NCBI GenBank assembly: GCA_002050235.1
Contig: MWST01000043.1
Span: forward strand, 186,001 to 250,000
Reading direction: 5' to 3'
From: Polyangiaceae bacterium UTPRO1
GTDB taxonomy: Bacteria; Desulfobacterota; Binatia; UTPRO1
DNA: 64,000 nucleotides
Shown in pieces: positions 51,256 through 59,373 of this stretch (positions within the stretch are counted from its first letter, which is position 1; the number at the start of each line of letters is the position of its first letter). Made by a program: the position numbers and the translations under genes. A model generated the notes under the pieces. That model saw only the letters and a program-made list of their open reading frames with translations. It was not told where the DNA came from and did no database searches.

Positions 51256-52365
51256 ATGCAGACACGCGCCGCCGTCGCTCACGCAGCCGGGAAGCCGCTG
51301 ACCATAGAAACCGTGGAGGTCGCCGGACCGCGGGCCGGCGAAGCGCTCGTCGAGATCAAGGCGAGCGGCGTCTGCCACACCGACGCCTACACGCTCTCCG
51401 GCGCCGACCCCGAAGGGCTCTTTCCGGCGATCCTCGGACACGAGGGCGCGGGAGTGGTGCTCGAGGTCGGCGCCGGCGTGACGACGCTCGCACCGGGCGA
51501 CCACGTGATCCCGCTCTACACGCCCGAGTGCCGGCAGTGCGAGTACTGCCTGAGCCGCAAGACCAACCTCTGCCAGGCGATCCGCGCCACCCAAGGCCAG
51601 GGCCTCATGCCCGACGGCACGAGCCGCTTCTCGCAGGGGGCGACGATGCTCCGCCACTACATGGGTACGTCGACCTTCGCGCACCATACCGTCGTACCCG
51701 AGATCGCCCTCGCCAAGATCCGCCCCGACGCGCCCTTCGACAAGGTCTGCTACGTCGGCTGCGGCGTCACTACCGGGCTCGGCGCCGTCATCAACACCGC
51801 CAAGGTCGAAGCCGGCGCGCGCGTCGTCGTCTTCGGGCTCGGGGGTATCGGGCTCAACGTCGTGCAGGGGGCGCGCCTGGTGGGCGCCGAGCAGATCGTC
51901 GGCGTCGACAGGAATCCCCGGCGCCGCGCCCTAGCCGAGAAGCTCGGCATGACCGACTTCGTCGATCCGCGCGAGGTGGCGGGCGACCTCGTGCCCTACC
52001 TCGTCGACCTCACCAAAGGAGGCGCCGACTACTCCTTCGAGTGCATCGGCGACGTCCGGGTGATGCGCCAGGCGCTGGAGTGCTGCCACAAGGGCTGGGG
52101 CGTCAGCGTCATCATCGGGGTCGCCGGCGCCGGTCAGGAAATCGCGACGCGGCCGTTCCAACTGGTGACCGGACGCGTCTGGAAGGGCACCGCGTTCGGC
52201 GGCATGCGAGGCCGCACCGACGTGCCGCGGATCGTCGACTGGTACATGGACGGCAGGATCGACATCGATTCCCTGATCACCCACGTGCTGCCCATCGACC
52301 GCATCAACGAGGCCTTCGACCTGATGCACGCGGGCGACTCGATCCGCAGCGTCGTGACCTTCTGA
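51256..52365 (+). CDS. frmA: Class III alcohol dehydrogenase (S-(hydroxymethyl)glutathione dehydrogenase)
   Basis: A 369-residue zinc enzyme that oxidises S-hydroxymethyl-glutathione or other alcohols with NAD. Catalytic zinc ligands are in [20 protein letters not shown] and GHEGAGVV, with Cys in [11 protein letters not shown]. The structural zinc site is [15 protein letters not shown]. The NAD motif is [14 protein letters not shown] followed by GVDRN. The [12 protein letters not shown] stretch is characteristic of class III. The class also reduces S-nitrosoglutathione, which would fit a NO-producing organism, although the gene is far from nirK. It has no esterase (frmB) neighbour. Confidence 0.92.
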   Translation: MQTRAAVAHAAGKPLTIETVEVAGPRAGEALVEIKASGVCHTDAYTLSGADPEGLFPAILGHEGAGVVLEVGAGVTTLAPGDHVIPLYTPECRQCEYCLSRKTNLCQAIRATQGQGLMPDGTSRFSQGATMLRHYMGTSTFAHHTVVPEIALAKIRPDAPFDKVCYVGCGVTTGLGAVINTAKVEAGARVVVFGLGGIGLNVVQGARLVGAEQIVGVDRNPRRRALAEKLGMTDFVDPREVAGDLVPYLVDLTKGGADYSFECIGDVRVMRQALECCHKGWGVSVIIGVAGAGQEIATRPFQLVTGRVWKGTAFGGMRGRTDVPRIVDWYMDGRIDIDSLITHVLPIDRINEAFDLMHAGDSIRSVVTF

Positions 52366-52447
52366 GGCGCCGCTGCGGCGGCGCACCGGTGCGCCGCGCG
52401 CCTTGACTCCCCACCGGTCCTGGCCGACGCTTGCCGGCCTGCCCCTC

Positions 52448-53644
52448 ATGTACTCGTATCTGCACGACGTTGCCCGCCGTCTGATCGCCTTCGATACGGT
52501 GAGCGCCGCCAGCAACGCGGCGGCTGCTGCGTATCTGGCCGGTGAGCTCGAGCGCCACGGCTTCCGCGTCGCCTGCCAGGAGTACGAGAGCGGCGGGGTA
52601 GCGAAGGTGAACGTGGTTGCGACCGCCGGTCCGCCGGTTGCCGGAGGGCTCATCGTCTCGGGCCACGTCGACGTGGTGCCGTTCGCGAACCAGGCGGGAT
52701 GGACGCGCGATCCGCTGGTCTTCGCCGTCGACGACGTGCGCGCGTACGGCCGCGGCACGAGCGACATGAAGGGCTTCATCGCGCAATGCGTGGCGGCGGC
52801 GGCGGCGATCGACCACCACCGGCTCGCGCGCCCGCTCGTCTTCCTCTTCACCGCCGACGAGGAGATCGGCTGCTGCGGCGCGCGGCGCGTCGTCCCCGAG
52901 CTGCCGGCGCTGGTCGGCCACGCGCCGCTGCCGACGCTGGCGTGGATCGGCGAACCGACGGCCTGGCGCGTCCACCGTGCGCACAAGGGCATCGTCGTCT
53001 TCACGGTGACCGCACACGGCGTCGCCGGCCACAGCAGCCTCCCGGAGCGGGGTCAGAACGCGATCGCCGTGATGGCGCGCGCCATCGCGGTGATCGGCGC
53101 CTATCAGACCGAGCTGCGGGCGGCGGTCGCGCCGGCGAGCGCCGCCGACTTTCCCGAATGTCCCTACACGGCGCTCAACCTGGGCGCCGTCGCCGGCGGC
53201 AGTGCCGACAACATGATCGCCGACCGCTGCACGCTCACGGTGAGCTATCGCCCGCTCCCGGGCGAAGACCCGCTCGCGGTGCACGCCGAGATCGGGCGCC
53301 GGATCGCGGCCGCCGACCTTCGCGACCCGGGATCGCCGGCGGCGCCGGGGCGGGTCGACGTCGGCGCGCCGACGGTCGTGGCGGGCATGCGCTCGCCGCG
53401 CGGTACCGGGCTCGCTGCGGCACTCGCCGCCGTGCTCGGCGACCGCATCACCGCAGACGCCGGCGGCGCGCCCTTCGCGACCGACGGCGGCGAGCTCGCG
53501 CGCGCCGGCATTGCCGGCCTCGTCTGCGGTCCGGGCGAGCTCGAGCAGGCGCACCAGCCGAACGAGAGCATCGCCCGCGCCGCCTTCGAAGAAGGCGTGG
53601 ACGTGATCCGGCGCGTCGTCGAGCGCCTCTGCGCCGCCGGCTGA
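52448..53644 (+). CDS. argE: M20-family deacylase, ArgE (acetylornithine deacetylase)-like
   Basis: A 398-residue di-zinc hydrolase. Motifs are GHVDVVPF (metal His and Asp), YGRGTSDMKGF (bridging Asp), TADEEIGCCGA (catalytic and metal Glu), GEPTAW and the lid-domain [16 protein letters not shown]. The overall pattern, with CPYTALNLGAVAGGSADN, matches ArgE rather than DapE or carboxypeptidase. It would release ornithine from N-acetylornithine. ATG 52448 is chosen over the TTG at 52403. No other arg genes lie nearby, so the name is a best guess within M20. Confidence 0.8.
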   Translation: MYSYLHDVARRLIAFDTVSAASNAAAAAYLAGELERHGFRVACQEYESGGVAKVNVVATAGPPVAGGLIVSGHVDVVPFANQAGWTRDPLVFAVDDVRAYGRGTSDMKGFIAQCVAAAAAIDHHRLARPLVFLFTADEEIGCCGARRVVPELPALVGHAPLPTLAWIGEPTAWRVHRAHKGIVVFTVTAHGVAGHSSLPERGQNAIAVMARAIAVIGAYQTELRAAVAPASAADFPECPYTALNLGAVAGGSADNMIADRCTLTVSYRPLPGEDPLAVHAEIGRRIAAADLRDPGSPAAPGRVDVGAPTVVAGMRSPRGTGLAAALAAVLGDRITADAGGAPFATDGGELARAGIAGLVCGPGELEQAHQPNESIARAAFEEGVDVIRRVVERLCAAG

Positions 53645-53749
53645 GAGTCCGTGCAGCTCGGCCGCGTCGGGACGGCTTTGACTCGCGGCGGTCCGATGAG
53701 CAATAGGAGCGCGGCGGACAACCCACCAGCAACATCGACGAGGAGCTTC

Positions 53750-54196
53750 ATGGAAAGCGCTCAGGATCCGGCTCTCGGCTGCAACCCCCTCGATCTGCAG
53801 GAGCGGCCGCTGCCGGCTCGCGTCCGCGCGCGGCCTGGCGCCGGCGCCGCGCTGGACCTGCTCGAGCGCTCGAGCGCCGTGCTGCGCTTTCGCTCCGAGC
53901 TGCAGCGCCGCATGGCGACAGCCGGCTGCGACGGATTGCAGGGCCTGTTCGCGCTCGCCGAGCGGCTACGGCAGGCGCTGGCGGCGGTGTCGCACGCCGA
54001 GATCGATGCCGCCGCGCACGACCTCGCGCGCGCTACCGACCGCATGCGGGCGCTGCAGGACGATCTTCGCGAGTTGCAGGCGGTGAAAGCGGACGTTCAG
54101 GCGGCGCTCTTCGCGCACGTTGCCGCGGCGATCTCGCCGAGCAGCGCCTCCGTCTCGTCCCAGCCGATGCAGGCGTCGGTGATCGACACACCGTAG
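53750..54196 (+). CDS. Hypothetical protein with predicted coiled coil
   Basis: Not recognised. About 148 residues; ATG 53750 has AGGAG four bases ahead, which supports a real gene. The central part (LDLLERSSAVLRFRSELQRR and RATDRMRALQDDLRELQAV) is helical and coiled-coil-like. The last 33 codons overlap the end of aroG on the other strand by 100 bases, and this tail (AHVAAAISPSSASVSS) looks like antisense shadow, so the true protein may be shorter in its functional part. No membrane segment or signal. Confidence 0.5.
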   Translation: MESAQDPALGCNPLDLQERPLPARVRARPGAGAALDLLERSSAVLRFRSELQRRMATAGCDGLQGLFALAERLRQALAAVSHAEIDAAAHDLARATDRMRALQDDLRELQAVKADVQAALFAHVAAAISPSSASVSSQPMQASVIDTP

Positions 54197-55158
54197 CGCA
54201 GCGCGCTTCCCGCGACCCAATCCTGCCTGCCCGAGGACAAGTTGCTCTCGACCAGCAGGCCCATGATGGCGCCATTGCTGGCTTCGAGCCGCGACAGAAC
54301 TTCGCGGCAGACGATCGGCTGGCGCGTGTAGTCCTTGCTCGAGTTGCCGTGCGAGCAATCGATCATCACCGGACGCGCGAGGTCCTCGCCGCGCAGCATC
54401 TCGACCGCGCGCGCGACGTCGGCGGGGCTGTAGTTCGGACCGCTGCCGCCGCCCCGGAGCACGACGTGGCGGTCGGGATTGCCATTGGTCTTGATCATTG
54501 CCGTCGCGCCGTCGGCGCTGATGCCGAGGAAGGTGTGCGGGTGGCGCGCCGAGATCATCGCGTGCTGCACTACCTGCAAGCCGCCGGCGGTCGAGTTCTT
54601 GAAGCCGATCGGCATCGACAGGCCGCTCGCCATCTCGCGATGGGTCTGGCTCTCGATCGTGCGGGCGCCGATCGACGCCCAACTGAGGAGGTCCGAGATG
54701 TACTGCGGCGTGATCGGATCGAGCACCTCGCCGCCGCAAGGGAGGCCGAGCTCGTTGATCTCGAGGAGGATCTTGCGCGCGAGCTGCAAACCGGCGGCGA
54801 TGTCGCACGAACCGTCGAGCCGCGGATCGTTGATGAGGCCCTTCCAGCCGATCGTCGTCCGCGGCTTCTCGAAGTACGTGCGCATGACGACGATCAGCCG
54901 GTCGCGTGTCGCCGCAGCGACCGCGCGCAGCCGGCGTGCGTACTCGAACGCGGCGTCGGGGTCGTGGATCGAGCACGGCCCGACGACGACCACCAGGCGG
55001 TCGCGGTCGCGTCCGTGCAGGACGTCGCGGATCGCGCGCCGGGTCTCCAACACCAGCTCGGCGGCGCGCTGCGTGAGCGGCTGCGCCGCCTTCACGGCGC
55101 GCGGCGAAATGAGCGGCATGATGCCCTCCACGTTCCGGTCTTCGATCTTCTCGATCAT
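54097..55158 (-). CDS. aroG: 3-deoxy-D-arabino-heptulosonate-7-phosphate (DAHP) synthase, class I
   Basis: The first enzyme of aromatic amino acid synthesis, joining phosphoenolpyruvate and erythrose-4-phosphate. A 353-residue protein with VVVVGPCSIHDPDAAFEYA, MRTYFEKPRTTIGWKGL, GIGARTIESQTHREMASGL-like block SIGARTIESQTHREMASG, GFKNSTAGG, RGGGSGPNY and DCSHGNSSKDYTRQ, the hallmarks of AroF/G/H. Cys in GPCSIHD binds the metal. The N-terminal extension is of the feedback-regulated type; which amino acid inhibits is not readable. ATG 55158 is used; GGAG lies nine bases ahead. It is controlled by an upstream attenuator (leader peptide 55253-55330 and hairpins 55201-55246). Confidence 0.94.
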   Translation of the reverse strand: MIEKIEDRNVEGIMPLISPRAVKAAQPLTQRAAELVLETRRAIRDVLHGRDRDRLVVVVGPCSIHDPDAAFEYARRLRAVAAATRDRLIVVMRTYFEKPRTTIGWKGLINDPRLDGSCDIAAGLQLARKILLEINELGLPCGGEVLDPITPQYISDLLSWASIGARTIESQTHREMASGLSMPIGFKNSTAGGLQVVQHAMISARHPHTFLGISADGATAMIKTNGNPDRHVVLRGGGSGPNYSPADVARAVEMLRGEDLARPVMIDCSHGNSSKDYTRQPIVCREVLSRLEASNGAIMGLLVESNLSSGRQDWVAGSALRYGVSITDACIGWDETEALLGEIAAATCAKSAA

Positions 55159-55200
55159 CGGCTGTGCTCCTCGCTTCCCCGGCTCGTGGCCCAAACGCAG

Positions 55201-55228
55201 AAGGCCCCGAGATTGCTCCCGGGGCCTT
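55201..55228 (-). terminator. Attenuator terminator hairpin of aroG
   Basis: On the minus strand AAGGCCCCG pairs with CGGGGCCTT (9 bp) around a ten-base loop GGAGCAATCT. It is located between the leader peptide stop and the aroG start and is followed by CTGCGTTTGGG, a short T stretch. This is the strongest intrinsic terminator in the window. Confidence 0.8.
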
Positions 55229-55308
55229 CGGATTTCGCGCAATCGGTTTCGTCTATCCGTTCGCGCCGCCGCCTGCCCCGAGGTCGGGCCAAGTAAAGTA
55301 CGCAAAAT
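55207..55308 (-). promoter_or_regulatory. Alternative attenuator pairings (1:2 and 2:3)
   Basis: Region 1, ATTTTGCG inside the leader codons (55301-55308), can pair with region 2, CGCGAAAT (55232-55239), with one G-U pair. Region 2 extended, CCGATTGC (55239-55246), can instead pair with GCAATCTCGG in the terminator loop and arm (55207-55216) with a two-base bulge. A ribosome stalled on the aromatic codons would block 1:2 and favour 2:3, which prevents the terminator. The reading is by eye. Confidence 0.65.
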
Positions 55309-55330
55309 AGGCGGCGGTGAACGTCGGCAT
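55253..55330 (-). CDS. Aromatic leader peptide of aroG, 25 aa
   Basis: ATG at 55330 (minus), stop TAG at 55255-55253. The peptide begins MPTFTAAYFAYFTWP: three Phe, two Tyr and one Trp within eleven residues, far above chance in a GC-rich genome where TTT, TAT and TAC are rare. An AGGGA site is nine bases upstream. The leader senses charged tRNA for aromatic amino acids; translation stalls when they are short, letting aroG be transcribed. Because all three aromatics occur in the leader, any of them may count. Confidence 0.85.
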   Translation of the reverse strand: MPTFTAAYFAYFTWPDLGAGGGANG

Positions 55331-55437
55331 CCCGTGGTCCCTACACCGCGAGCGGGGATAGGTCAAAGGCGGGATCGGATCGCCGCATGCGGTGGCGGCG
55401 CTGTTGCGGTCGCGGGGTTTGCCGTAAGACTCGGCGG

Positions 55438-56382
55438 ATGCGGAATGGCGGGCGGGAGGACGTCGAGCGCGCGGGACTCGTCTGCGCCGGCCTCTGCGCG
55501 TTGAACGGCGCCTTCGTACCCGCGGTGGCCCGGCTCACCAGCACCGCGGCTGCTCCGCTCACGGTCGCGACCGTCTCGAGCCTCTTCGCAGGGGCGTTGG
55601 CGTTGGCGGTGCTCGCGGTGCGGGGCGAGCTCGGCACGCTCTTCGGGCGGGCGACCGGACCGCGCCTGGCGCTCGTCGGGCTCGTGGGTACGGCGCTCGC
55701 GTTCGGCCTCTTCTACGCGGGAACGAGTCGTACGAGCGCCATCGACGCCGCACTCGCACTGCAGGTCGAGCCCATCTATTCGCTCGTCGGCGCCTGGGCG
55801 GTTCTCGGGCATCGGCCGACGCTCCGTCGCGTCGCGGCGTTGGCCGTCCTCGTCGCCGGACTCGCGCTCGCGCTCGGCGCCCACCGCCTCTCGTCGTCAG
55901 TGGGCATCTGGCTGGTACTGGCGACGCCGCTCTGCTGGCAGCTTTCGCACCTCCTGGTGCTGCGCCGTCTGCAAGGCGTGGCCCCGGCCGTGCTGACCGG
56001 CGCCCGCTACGTCTACGGCGGTCTCATCCTGGCCTTCGCGTGGCTCGCGTCGGGCGGCAACCGGGGGGAGCTCGCCGGGCTCGGAGCCAGCCTGCCGCTC
56101 CTGGCGTTCCAGGGCACGGTCCTCTCGTATCTCGGCACCATCGTCTGGTACGCGGCGATCGCTCGCCTCGATCTCGCGCGCACGACCGCGATCGTCGTGC
56201 CCGCGATTCCGGTGCTGTCGCTCGCGGCGTCGTTCGCGCTCCTCGGCGAGGTGCCGACGCCGCGCCAGGCGCTCGGCATGGCGCTCACCGCGGCCGGCAT
56301 CCTCGCCTTCGTGACCGCGCCGCACCTCGAGCCGCGGCCCCGGCGCATCCCGAGCGCGACGGCCCCGATCGCAGCGGAATGA
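55438..56382 (+). CDS. EamA/DMT-superfamily transporter
   Basis: A 314-residue inner-membrane protein of ten helices in two EamA repeats. Marks include LCALNGAFVPAVARLTS, GTALAFGLFYAGTSRTSAIDAALALQVEPIYSLVGA and SYLGTIVWYAAIARLDLARTTAIVVPAIPVLSLAA. The family exports metabolites or amino acids. ATG 55438 is chosen over 55387. It is divergent from the DAHP synthase leader, so it is not part of that unit. Confidence 0.88.
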   Translation: MRNGGREDVERAGLVCAGLCALNGAFVPAVARLTSTAAAPLTVATVSSLFAGALALAVLAVRGELGTLFGRATGPRLALVGLVGTALAFGLFYAGTSRTSAIDAALALQVEPIYSLVGAWAVLGHRPTLRRVAALAVLVAGLALALGAHRLSSSVGIWLVLATPLCWQLSHLLVLRRLQGVAPAVLTGARYVYGGLILAFAWLASGGNRGELAGLGASLPLLAFQGTVLSYLGTIVWYAAIARLDLARTTAIVVPAIPVLSLAASFALLGEVPTPRQALGMALTAAGILAFVTAPHLEPRPRRIPSATAPIAAE

Positions 56383-56395
56383 GCGTCGGCTCCGC

Positions 56396-56422
56396 GACGC
56401 CCGCCGGCGGCCGGCCGGCGTC
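56396..56422. terminator. Hairpin between convergent EamA and acyl-CoA dehydrogenase genes
   Basis: A 12-bp stem with one mismatch and a three-base loop (GACGCCCGCCGG with CCGGCCGGCGTC). It overlaps the stop codon of the minus-strand gene and lies 13 bases after the plus-strand stop. No T-run is present, so it is called by position. Confidence 0.45.
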
Positions 56423-58241
56423 AGACGAATTCGAACCGCCCGGCCGCCACCAGGCGCTCGGCGAGCCGCGTCTTGATGTCGATCGTGCGCAGCGGGATGA
56501 AGGGTGTGAAGGCGCGCACTGTCGCCAGCTGCCGTTCTAGCTCCTCGCCTTCGAGCTCGTTGCAGAGGAGGCGCGACGCGTGCGCGGCGACCCGCTGGTT
56601 GGCCGAGGCCACGAAGATATGGGCCATGTCGAGCTCGGCGGCGGCGTCGGCGTCGGGCCGAATCCGCATCTGTTCGAGGACGCGCGCGGTGACGCTGTCC
56701 ATGGCGTAGATGTCGATCATCATGTCGGCGAGGAGCATCAGGTGCTGCTGCTTCTCGCGCAGGTTGGCGAGCTCGCGCTGCATCATGATCTGCACCGTGT
56801 AGGCGACGACGCGCTTCGCCATTTCGCAGGCTTGCACTTCCGGTCCGAGAGGGCCGAGAGCGCAAAGCGGCCGCTTCTCGACCGCGGCGATCTCCTCCTG
56901 CACTTGCTGCAGGAACCGGAGATACGGGAGTCCGCCCTTGGCGACTCGCTTCATCAGCGTCGCCGGGATGATCAGGCGATTGATCTCGTTGGTGCCCTCG
57001 AAGATGCGGTTGATGCGCGCGTCGCGGTAGTGGCGCTCGATCGGATAGTCGCTGGTGAAGCCGTAGCCGCCGAGCGTCTGCAGCGCTTCGTCGGCGACGA
57101 AGTCGAGGCACTCGGTGCCGAAGACTTTGATGATCGAGCACTCGATCGTGTACTCGTCGAGGACGTCAACGACCTGGCGCTGATGGTCGGGCGCGGCGGG
57201 GTCGAGGGCGCGGGCGGCGTCGTCCATCAACCCGGCGGTGCGGTACGACATCGCGTCGGCGACGAAGATGCGCGTCGCCATGTCGGCGAGCTTCTGCTGG
57301 ATGGCGCCGAACGAGGCGATCGGCCTCCCGAACTGGGTGCGCTCCTTGGCGTAGCGGATGGCGCAGTCGAGGCACTCGCGAGCGGCGCCGGTGGCGCCGC
57401 AGCCGAGCTTGAAGCGGCCGACGTTCAGGATGTTGAAGGCGATCTTGTGGCCGCGCCCGATCTCGCCGAGGACATTTGCGATTGGGACCTTGGCGTCTTC
57501 GAGGATGAGCTGACGCGTCGACGAACCCTTGATGCCGAGCTTCTGCTCCTCGGGCCCGGTCGACACGCCGGGCGTAGCGCGCTCGACTAGGAAGGCGGTG
57601 AACTTCTCGCCGTCGATCTTCGCGAACACGGTGAAGAGGTCGGCGAAGCCGGCGTTGGTGATGAACTGCTTGACGCCGTTCAGGACGTAGTGGGAGCCGT
57701 CGGCGGCGAGCATGGCCGTGGTGCGCGCGCCGGTGGCGTCGCTCCCCGACCCGGGCTCGGTGAGCGCGTAGGCGGCGAGCATCTCGCCGGTCGCCAGCTT
57801 CGGCAGGTAGCGGGCACGCTGCTCGTCGGTGCCGTAGTAGACGAGCGGGAGCGTGCCGATGCCGGTGTGCGCGCCCCACGAGACGCTGAAGGACGCGCAC
57901 TTCGCGGCGCGCTCGGAGACGAGCATCGAGGTCGCTTTGTCGAGCCCGAGCCCGCCGTCGCGCTCGGGGATGTCGATCATCAGGAGCCCGAGCTCGCCGG
58001 CGCGCTTGAGGAGCCGCGGCACCAGCCCTTCTTCCTTGCGCTCGATCGCGTCGAGCCGCGGCAGCACCTCTCGGGTGACGAACTCCTCGGCGGTCTGCGC
58101 GTAGGCGAGCTGCTCGCTCGTGAATTCCCCGGTGATGAAGATGTCGCGGCTGCCGATCGGCTCGATGAGGAACGCGCCGCCGCGCGGATTGCCGGGGAGG
58201 CGGGCGGCTTGCAGCGGCACGGTAGGGTTCGAGGTCTCCAT
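56421..58241 (-). CDS. Acyl-CoA dehydrogenase, long-chain (VLCAD/ACAD9-like)
   Basis: A 606-residue FAD enzyme for beta-oxidation. The first signature is YALTEPGSGSDATGA, the second GGYGFTSDYPIERHYRDARINRI, and the catalytic Glu lies in RIFEGTNEINR. It is longer than the usual 380-residue type, with an extra C-terminal helical domain (from about residue 450, PLCALGPLG) as in VLCAD. No adjacent electron-transfer flavoprotein or other oxidation genes except the crotonase/thiolase pair at 59.4-61.7 kb. Likely handles long acyl-CoAs. Confidence 0.92.
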   Translation of the reverse strand: METSNPTVPLQAARLPGNPRGGAFLIEPIGSRDIFITGEFTSEQLAYAQTAEEFVTREVLPRLDAIERKEEGLVPRLLKRAGELGLLMIDIPERDGGLGLDKATSMLVSERAAKCASFSVSWGAHTGIGTLPLVYYGTDEQRARYLPKLATGEMLAAYALTEPGSGSDATGARTTAMLAADGSHYVLNGVKQFITNAGFADLFTVFAKIDGEKFTAFLVERATPGVSTGPEEQKLGIKGSSTRQLILEDAKVPIANVLGEIGRGHKIAFNILNVGRFKLGCGATGAARECLDCAIRYAKERTQFGRPIASFGAIQQKLADMATRIFVADAMSYRTAGLMDDAARALDPAAPDHQRQVVDVLDEYTIECSIIKVFGTECLDFVADEALQTLGGYGFTSDYPIERHYRDARINRIFEGTNEINRLIIPATLMKRVAKGGLPYLRFLQQVQEEIAAVEKRPLCALGPLGPEVQACEMAKRVVAYTVQIMMQRELANLREKQQHLMLLADMMIDIYAMDSVTARVLEQMRIRPDADAAAELDMAHIFVASANQRVAAHASRLLCNELEGEELERQLATVRAFTPFIPLRTIDIKTRLAERLVAAGRFEFV

Positions 58242-58263
58242 CGCAGCCTCCAGGCGCCTCGTT

Positions 58264-58677
58264 TCAGGCGCGGCTCAAGCGCTCGATCTCTTTCCACTGC
58301 GCGGCCGAGATCGGCATCGCCGAGAGCCGCGGCAAACGCGCCAACGAGGAATGCTCGAAGGAGGGCCGCCGCTTCAACTCGGCGAGCGTCACCGGCCGCG
58401 GCAGGCGCCGCACCGGCGCCAGGTCGACGACGGCGGCCTTCTCGTCATCCTGCTTCGGATCGGGATAGCCGCCGCCGAGCGCCTCGGCGACGCCGACTAC
58501 CGCCTTCTCGCTCCCCGTGTGGTAGACGAGAACCCGGTCGCCGCGCCGGACGGCGGCGATGTACTTCCGCGCCAGCGGGTTCTTGACCCCGTCCCAGACC
58601 GTCCGGCCGTCTCGCTCGAGCTGCTCGTAGCCGTAGACGTCCGGTTCCGTCTTGAAGAGCCAAGTGCTCGCCACCAT
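58264..58677 (-). CDS. EVE-domain protein
   Basis: A 137-residue EVE (PUA-like) domain protein: TWLFKTEPDVYGYEQLERDG, then WDGVKNPLARKYIAAVRRGD, RVLVYHTGSEKAVVGVAEA and YPDPKQDDEKAAVVDL. EVE proteins bind modified bases in DNA or RNA, and some accompany restriction-modification systems. Its ATG is preceded by eight G residues (58682-58689 on the reverse strand) that act as the ribosome site. It is 22 bases upstream of the acyl-CoA dehydrogenase start. Confidence 0.88.
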   Translation of the reverse strand: MVASTWLFKTEPDVYGYEQLERDGRTVWDGVKNPLARKYIAAVRRGDRVLVYHTGSEKAVVGVAEALGGGYPDPKQDDEKAAVVDLAPVRRLPRPVTLAELKRRPSFEHSSLARLPRLSAMPISAAQWKEIERLSRA

Positions 58678-58762
58678 TGCACCCCCCCCGGCTCGCTAAA
58701 CACGGAGGGCGCGGAGCGTCAATCCGGGGACGGCGGCCGCCGTGGCGAGGTCGCGGAGCGCG

Positions 58763-59026
58763 CTACAGGAGGTCGCGCACCTTTCGATACCCCTGCCGCA
58801 GCTCTTCGAGGGCGAGCCGCAGCGCTGCGCCCACTTCCCCGGCTGCCTTGCCCGCCTCCTCGCCGATGACGCCGAGCTTCGCCCGCGCGTGCTCCCACTG
58901 CTTCTCGAGCCGCTCGAACTCGTCGCGCGCGTCGGCTCTGGCAAGGTGCAGGCGGACGCGGATCTCGTCGCGCTGCTGCCGCAGCTCCTGCACGATCGTC
59001 TCGAGGTCGAAGCGCTTGTCCGTCAT
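58763..59026 (-). CDS. Small helical (coiled-coil) protein, 87 aa
   Basis: Not recognised by name. It is almost all helix with heptads: DLETIVQELRQQRDEIRVRL, ARDEFERLEKQWEHARAKLG, then an amphipathic GKAAGEVGAALRLALEELRQ. Such proteins occur in several bacterial families and may bind membranes or scaffold other proteins. GGGAGG lies eight bases before ATG 59026. Upstream frame openness continues but is not protein-like. Confidence 0.7.
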   Translation of the reverse strand: MTDKRFDLETIVQELRQQRDEIRVRLHLARADARDEFERLEKQWEHARAKLGVIGEEAGKAAGEVGAALRLALEELRQGYRKVRDLL

Positions 59027-59373
59027 GGTCGGTACCTCCCTGGGAGCGGAGGCGTTGCAAGCCGCTCGCCAACGCGATGCGTCGAGGAATCGCAGCGTTG
59101 TCGTTGCTGCGGCGGCGGCTTTTCCCGGTGGCGGGAAGGGTGGTCGTGCACTCCTTCCTGGAGACAGGGAGTCCGGCGGGGTCGTTCCCGGCCGGAAGCC
59201 CGCCCGCCGGGCTCTGCCGGCTGCGGCACCCGCCGGCCGACTGCCGACCGCGCCCCTTCTCCTTAATGCTGTACGGGGTCGCCTCCGGCTGCGTTTCCCG
59301 CGGATCGGCGCCGGCTCGCATCCCATGCGCCCCGCTCTCGGCGGCGGTCGTGGGGTCGGCTCCTCTCCTTCTT
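59027..59373. other. 347-base gap without a supported gene
   Basis: Open frames here are Arg/Pro/Ser-rich shadows without ribosome sites. The region holds the promoter side of the small helical gene and the end of the thiolase-like gene; no repeat or hairpin was found. Confidence 0.4.
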
